A DNA stretch of 64,000 nt from Colocasia esculenta. Taxonomy: Eukaryota > Streptophyta > Magnoliopsida > Alismatales > Araceae. Shown piece by piece: positions 57,631 through 64,000 of the stretch. Below the pieces are notes generated by a model. It saw only the letters and a program-made list of their open reading frames with translations, had not been told where the DNA came from and searched no databases. The translations under genes were made by a program, and so were the position numbers. Where the stretch lies: the NCBI GenBank assembly GCA_014218235.1, contig CM024766.1, forward strand, positions 23,719,346 to 23,783,345, in the 5' to 3' direction. The first letter of the stretch is position 1, and each line of letters starts with the position of its first letter.

Positions 57631-57661
<31 letters not shown>
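57631..57661. repeat. (GA)15 microsatellite at S4/G3 junction
   Basis: Thirty-one bases of GA repeat exactly between the S4 LTR and the first G3 gag codons. Confidence 0.95.
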
Positions 57662-57663
<2 letters not shown>

Positions 57664-57664
57664 A

Positions 57665-58240
57665 GGGGTTTAGCCTAAGAAATATGAGGCCCAATTCTAC
57701 AAGTTGGCCCGCTATGATCCTCACTTGGTCCAAATTGAGCAGTTGAAGGCCAAGCGATTCATGAGTGGTCTAAGACCTTAGTACATTGCACAACTGGGAC
57801 CGATGGATCTACAAACATACCCAAAAATAGTGAGAAAGTCTTTACTACATGAGGACTCTCTGGTTATAGCTGAAAACATCAAGAACATGATAAAGAGGGA
57901 GTAGGGAACTGTATCCAAAAGGCCACAAGCTGTGGTCGGCACTAAGAGGCTGATTGGCCAACTTGGAAGCCAGTCGGTCGTAATGAAGTTCAAGGATGGA
58001 GGTAATCATCAACAGGGAATTATGAAAGCACTGTGACAAGATGAGTCACAGGTCTGAGGATTTTTGGAAGGCACTAGGAAGATGCCTACACTGCGGAAGC
58101 CAGAGTAACAAAGTCTCCGACTATCCACGGATGAACAATCAGGCACCAGAGACACGACTGGGTGTGCAAAACTGCCAAGGCAGACTGCAAGCCCTGCAGG
58201 AACTGACTACCTCGGAGGAAGGAGGTGTAGTTGAAGGTGC
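57665..58240 (+). pseudogene. gag: gag of G3, C-terminal part, broken
   Basis: Reads KYEAQFYKLARYDPHLVQIEQLKAKRFMSGLRP, split here by several stops later on, then a degenerate knuckle CLHCGSQSNKVSDYP in which the His and last Cys are replaced by Asn and Tyr. Confidence 0.8.
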
Positions 58241-61200
58241 ACTTACTATTTTATCCCATTCTGCATTCATTCTATTTGATACGGGAGCTACTCATTCTTT
58301 CATATCACAAACATTTGCTAACACATTACCCGTAAAACCCACTCCAATGAAATTTGGACTAGTCGTGTCAACCCCTATTGGTCATGGCACCAAACATAGA
58401 AATAACTTTTCGTCTAGTGAAGTGTTAATTGGAACTCAAAGTTTACCTACCAATTTAATATGCATGGATATGGAGGGTTATGATGTGATACTAGGGGCAG
58501 ACTAGTTGTTCGAGCATGGGGCTAGTGTCAACTGTAAGAAAAACAAGGTGATGTTTAGTCAGTATCCAAAACTAGTGTTCTCGGGAGATAGAAATCACAG
58601 AAGACTATCCCTCATCTCTACTTTACAAGCCAAGAGAATGATAAAGAAAGGTTGCATAGCCTTTCTGGCTGCGGTTGTCATCCAAAAAGAAGAAATCAAG
58701 ATTGAAAACATCCCTATTGTCAATGAGTACACTGATGTGTTTCCCGAAGACTTGCCAGATGTTCCACCTCAACAAGAGGTCAACTTTACCATCGAGTTGA
58801 TCCCAGGAGCAGCACCAGTATCTAGGGCACCTTATAGAATGTCCCCCACAAAACTGAAGGAACTAAAAGAACAATTGAAGAAACTGCTAGAGAAAGGGTT
58901 TATTAGACCAAGCACATCACCATAGGGTGCACCTGTTCTTTTGGTTAAAAAGAAGGATGGGTCGATGAGATTATGCATAGACTACAGACAACTGAACCAG
59001 TTAACAATAAAGAATAAATATCCTCTGCCAAGGATCGAATAATTATTTGATCAATTGTTTGGAGCACAGTATTTCTCTAAGATAGATCTCAGATCCGGCT
59101 ATCATCAGTTGCGGATCAAAAGAGAAGATATACACAAGACATCCTTCCGAAGCAGGTATGGGCATTACGAATTTATTCTTATGCCTTTTGGACTAACAAA
59201 TGCTTCTACAATTTTCATGCAGCTGATGAATAGTGTTTATTGACCATACCTCGATAAATTTGTTGTGGTATTTATTGATGTTATATTGATCTATTTTAAG
59301 ACAAAAGAAGAATATGATGATCATTTGAGGATAGCATTACAAATCTTGAGGGACAATAAATTGTACGCCAAGCTAAGTAAGTGTGAGGTTTCACTGGGAA
59401 AGGTATCCTTTTTGGGCCATGTTGTAACCAAAGATGGTATCGTTGTGGATCCGTCAAAGGTTGAGGTTGTACTTAAGTGGGAAAGACCAACAAATGCCAC
59501 ATAGATCAAAAGTTTCCTGAGGTTAGCAGGATATTATAGAAGATTCATAAAGGACTTCTCCAAGATCATAGTGCCATTGACCAAGCTGACCATGAAGGAG
59601 AATCCATATGTATGGACAGAAGAGTGTGCGGAGTGCTTTAATAACTTAAAGAAGTATCTGACCACTACTCTTGTTCTTGCCCTACCCACTGAAGGGGGAG
59701 AATTTGAAATTTACTCAGACGCTTCTGGTACGGGATTAGGATGTGTCCTAATACAACAAGGAAGGGTAATAGCATATGCCTCAAGACAGTTAAAGATCCA
59801 CGAGGTGAATTATCTGGCACATGATCTGGAATTCACAGCCATAGTGTTTGTTCTAAAAATATGGAGGCACTACATATTTGGTGAACAATTTAAAGTCTAC
59901 TATGACCACAAGAGCCTATAATATCTTTTCTCTCAGAAAGAACTCAACATGAGGCAAAGAAGGTGGTTAGAGTATCTCAAAGACTTTCACTTTTCCATTC
60001 AATATCACCCGGGAAAATCCAATGTGGTGGCAGACGCTCTAAGTAGGCAGCCAGGAGCTTTGCTAGCTACCATGATGTTGGGTGAGTGGAAGTTGCTAGA
60101 ACAATTTGCAAATCTAAATTTAGATATGGAAGAGAAGGAGGAACAAGTGATGGTTGTTAATATCAACTTATAGTCCGACATACTCACCGAAATCAAAGAC
60201 ATGCAAGGAGCAGATCCCTTCTTAGTTGATATTAAGTAGAAGCTAGAGCGAAGACTAGATTTTTCTCTGACGCATGATGGAAGAATGTTATTCCAGGGCA
60301 AAACATGCGTACCTGATCATGAAGACCTCAAAAAGAAGCTGCTAGATGAAGCCCATCGGTCTAAATATACCATTCATCCTAGATTAACAAAAAATGTATG
60401 AAGGCCTAAAGAGGTCTTATTGGTGGCCGAATATGAAGAAGGATGTGGCCGACTTTGTGGCACATTGTTTAACATGGCAGAAGGTCAAGGTTGAGCATTT
60501 CAGACTCACTAGTGGATTACTACCACTAGACATCCCAGAATGAAAGTGGGATAGTGTTTGTATGGATTTCATAAAGTTATTGTTCAAGACTAGAGGAGGT
60601 TTGGATGCAATATGGGTGATAGTAGACAGATTGACTAAGTCAGCTCATTTCCTGCCAATTAAGAGCAAGCGAATAGTAGATGTGTTGGCTGCACTCTATG
60701 TCATAGAAGTGGTTAGGTTGCATGGGGTTCCATGCACCATAATATCTGATCGGGATCCTAGATTCACCTCACATTTCTGGAAAGGACTACAATCAACATT
60801 GGGTACCAAATTAAACTTTAGCACTGCTTTTCATGTACAGACGGATGGGCAAACTAAAACAACAAATCAAATATTAGAAGACATGCTCTGAGCTTGTGTG
60901 ATCGATTTTAAGGGACGCTGGAATGAACAGTTATTCTTAATTGAGTTTGCATATAACAATAGCTACCAGGCAAGTATCAAGATGACATCGTTTGAAGCCT
61001 TATACAGCAAGAGTTGTAGATCACCTTTTTTTTAGAGGAGGTTGGAGAAAATCAATGGGTCGGACCTGACATAGTAGAAGCAACTTTCAGTAAAGTTCAA
61101 GTTATCCGTGAACGTCTGAAGATAGCCTAATAAAGACAGAAAAGTTACACAGACAAAAGGAGGAGAGAGTTAGAATTCCAAGTTGGTGACCATGTTTTTC

Positions 61201-61625
61201 TAAAGGTCTCACCTTCACTAGGAATTCAAAGATTTGGGATCAAAGGGAAGTTGAGTCCCAGATTTATCGGCCCTTTTGAAATTCTTGAAAGAGTTGGACA
61301 GATAACCTACAGACTAGCATTACCTCCACAACTAGCAAATGTACACAAGGTCTTCCACGTGTCTATGATGAGGAGGTATATGTATGATGCTGACCATGTG
61401 ATCCCACATGAAGCCCTGGAGATTCGGGAGGATTTAACTTATGACAAGAAACCGATCAAGATAGTGGATCATAAGCTGCAACAACTAAAGAATCATACGA
61501 TACCTACGGTCAAGGTCCAGTGGAGTAGGGAAAGAGTTACAAATGCTACCTGGAAATCAGAAAAAAGAATGAAGAAAAACCACCCGGGATTGTTCTTAGG
61601 TATGGTACTGCACCGTCATGCATAA
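58241..61625 (+). pseudogene. pol: gypsy pol polyprotein of G3 with chromodomain, broken
   Basis: Protease LFDTGATHSFIS is intact. RT shows RAPYRMSPTKL, VKKKDGSMRLC, SGYHQLRI and YGHYEFILMPFG, but the catalytic motif reads VFIDVILIY (Asp to Val at 59280-59282). RNase H shows YSDASGTGLG and VVADALSRQP. Integrase shows VDRLTKSAHFLP and SDRDPRFT; the Glu position after TDGQT is Lys. The C-terminal chromodomain follows VFHVSMMRRY. Stops at 58503, 58923, 59040, 59241, 59502, 59919, 60171, 60541 and 60889 and frameshifts near 60395 and 61030 break it. It resembles G2 more than G1. Confidence 0.9.
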
Positions 61626-61642
61626 ATTTAGGGACCAAATTC

Positions 61643-61659
61643 TTTTAAGTGGGGGAGGA
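61643..61659 (+). other. polypurine tract of G3
   Basis: TTTTAAGTGGGGGAGGA, nearly identical to that of G2, directly before the LTR. Confidence 0.88.
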
Positions 61660-64000
61660 TATAACACCTCGAAAATTTAATCAATTAAAAATTAAATAAA
61701 ATATTAAATGATTAAAAATGTTCCAATAAAAATAAAATAAAATCATGGCTAGACTCCCAAGACATGGAATCAACTATTTAATTTTTATTTGGGCCAAACA
61801 ACTCTTATTGGACCAAATGACATTAACTCTCCAAAATTCGTAGGATTAATTAGACTTGAATTGGAAAGACCAATTCTGCCTAAAAACTAGTTTAATGGAG
61901 TCCTAAACCTAAATTCATGCACAACCACAATCGGAGGTTTCCTAATAGCTATTTTACCTAGATTGGAAGGGAAATCCCCAACTCTTGGAAAGAACCAAGC
62001 TAGAACTGCAATGCCACATTACTAGATACATTAGGACTTGAATTAATCATAGATCTATAAATAATCATCATAACTCTCTTGGGGATGGGTTACCATCATG
62101 TTGGGGTCGTGAGGAGTTAAGCTAGGGCACCAGAAGAGGAGGAGATTGACCTCAAACCAAGCTTCATCTTCCACTGTTGTGCTGATTCGGCCTGAAGGAA
62201 GATCTAATTTAGAACCAATCAAAGGTAGGTGTTCTCAAGCTTAAAGTAAACGTGGCACATACCACACAAAAAAGCATCGAGTCTAGTTTCATATGCATCT
62301 ATTTTGCCCAATTTTTATAAAGCAGGCAAGTCGTATTAAGCATTTTCCAAGAGTCGCACAAGATTAGAACTTTTCATGTTTATACCATGTTTCATGCATA
62401 CTGATGTCGAATTGGGTTAAAGCAAAGCCATAGTTCTCTTATACCCGTTGTTCTCTACACTTTTCATGTTCAGAGTTTTGTCTAAAGACCTCTATATTCA
62501 GAGTTATAGGTCAATCATAAGGAACTGCACCGTTTTTCCCATTTTTGGGCAAGAACCATGAACGCGACCACTTCAAACATCACGTTCTTCATCACCTGAA
62601 CACGATGTACTAGACCGTCACGTTTACCTAAAAAGTGACCGAACACCCTGTCACATTTACAAGTTTAACACGACAGCCCTGGCGTATCAAACTATGTGCC
62701 ACATAGATTTATGCACCCATTAAGAATGTGACCGGTCCCACTGTCAAGATTTGACTTGTTTCTTGCCCTTGGATTCCGTGCATATTTTTATATTCAGATT
62801 TTGAAAACTTCTCTAGAATGCGACGCATCGAGGTGTCACGATTCGGAGTCATTGCAACCCATTGGTTGTCGCGTTATGAAGGCCACCGTTCTTACTGTCG
62901 CATTTTAAAGACTGTAGCGACATTTCGGCCTATCGCAACATGAAGGCGATAGACCAAACCATCGTGATTTAGTGATTTCTCATAGAGTCGTATTTTGACT
63001 ATGTACTATCCCTTGAATTGCGATGTCTGAACCTATCGTGATTCAGTAGCCAACCCAAGATTGTTTTTTGTAGTTGTACAGTTAACCATGTGCATGTCTT
63101 ACTGTGTTATCATGTTATTTAGTTGATCAATGGCATAAAAGTTATCAACCCACATGAAAGCTATAAGAATATGAATATCTATTATAAAAATATGACTTCA
63201 TCTACCATGTGAATGCTCTGTGCTATGTTCATACTCTTGCTTGATAATAATTGAAAGTGTTACATGTTAAAGGTACAAGAATCATGTGATAGTCTTAATT
63301 ACTTATACCATGTCATGCCGTCTTGTTAATGGATTTCCGTCATGTTTTAAACTGATGGTTTGTGACATTGAGACAAGCTCTATACGACACATTGCACATA
63401 TAGGCAGCCCTTTCTTGGGGATTGGAAACCTTTTGTCGGTCATTCCGTATCGGCAGACTAGGATCCTTTCCACTAAGACCTCCGTAAATGTCTGTAGTCT
63501 GTGGATTCCCTTATGGAGAGCGAGTTGGTTGTACCATTGAAGTTCCCAAAAGATAGAAAGCACTTCTGTTCTCATCTACTTCTCATGAGGGTGATTTTGT
63601 TACATGGAAACCAAGTCACTAAGTATAATGATTGAACTAATGAAATTAAGCTGTTATGCAGCCCATATTTATTCTGGATCATGTTCACTTGCCTTGTTCC
63701 TTATAATCGGTGACATGATCTTTAGTACATAATTTCCTATTGTTTGGAATTCATATTAGCCATAAATGAAATGGAATTACCAAAAATTGTTGGAACTTCA
63801 GTTCATGACTATGTTTGTGCATATAAGGCACAGTCTGGTCCTAGGAGGAGCACCTGAAATACATTTAATCGCGTTAGTATATAATCCATTGAGGTGTCTG
63901 GCAATCACCTAGTTGAATGCAATATTGATCTGGGTAATTTCCACATTATTATTGAATGATTGATTGATTGATTGAATTGTTATATGTGAAATTGCCAAAT
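61660..64000 (+). repeat. 3' LTR of G3, incomplete
   Basis: Begins TATAACACCTCG where TGTAACACC is usual for this group, so the terminal TG is mutated. It has TCGCG/CGCGA-type motifs at 62560-63050 and runs beyond the window. No gene is seen. Confidence 0.82.

Larger units (their letters stand above)
54721..57661 (+). mobile_element. Sirevirus deletion derivative S4
   Basis: Plus-strand element with an LTR tail, primer site, decayed gag, then directly polypurine tracts and a 3' LTR; pol and any env-like gene are absent. Both outer ends are lost, against G1' on the left and G3 on the right. Confidence 0.85.
57662..64000 (+). mobile_element. Ty3/gypsy chromovirus G3, 5' truncated
   Basis: Plus-strand element lacking 5' LTR, primer site and gag start. 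It runs through gag, protease, RT, RNase H, integrase, chromodomain and polypurine tract into an LTR that leaves the window. It is heavily decayed, the oldest-looking coding element here. Confidence 0.92.

Overview
The window is repeat-dense nuclear DNA from a flowering plant. The evidence is the set of nested Ty1/copia elements of the Sirevirus type (initiator-Met tRNA primer sites, repeated AAGGGGGAG polypurine tracts, long env-like reading frames after pol), Ty3/gypsy chromoviruses of the Tekay/Del type (chromodomain at the end of integrase) and an En/Spm (CACTA) DNA transposon. Species cannot be told from the sequence. I see no intact protein gene, no tRNA or rRNA gene and no CRISPR. Every transposon gene carries stops or frameshifts, so the window is a graveyard of elements with a readable insertion history.

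Layout. 1-3714: 3' end of Sirevirus S3 (+), with the tail of an env-like gene and a complete LTR. 3715-7292 and 21342-23490: a gypsy-like element G0 (-) with a non-coding interior, whose LTR is split by S1. 7293-21336: a structurally complete 14.0 kb Sirevirus S1 (-) with two LTRs, primer site, gag, pol, a 3.7 kb env-like gene, polypurine tracts and a perfect 5-bp target duplication GAGAC. 23491-28201: truncated Sirevirus S2 (-), a sister family of S1. 28202-32413: right part of a CACTA transposon (+), cut by S2. 32414-35411: DNA with no assignable element, the only candidate host sequence. 35417-37093: solo LTR with duplication TGATG. 37137-47710: Tekay-type element G1 (-), followed by the start of a second copy (G1') that shares its LTR; G1' (47711-48027 and 54223-54720) is split by internally deleted chromovirus G2 (48028-54222). 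54721-57661: Sirevirus deletion derivative S4 (+) with gag but no pol. 57662-64000: gypsy G3 (+), truncated at the left and running out of the window inside its 3' LTR.

In life, gag would build the particle, pol would supply protease, integrase, reverse transcriptase and RNase H, the primer site and polypurine tracts would prime the two DNA strands, and LTRs would drive transcription. None of the copies seen could supply these functions alone.

The most interesting signals are non-coding. (1) Two adjacent stem-loops with compensating base changes occur at a fixed distance from the LTR end in all four Sirevirus families. (2) Nearly every LTR carries a central array of short motifs with a CpG core, with a different motif in each family. 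(3) G1 gag contains two AT-rich GT-AG interruptions whose removal restores the frame. (4) S1 carries an unusually long env-like frame of about 1,240 codons whose C-terminal half is shared with the distant S3 family.
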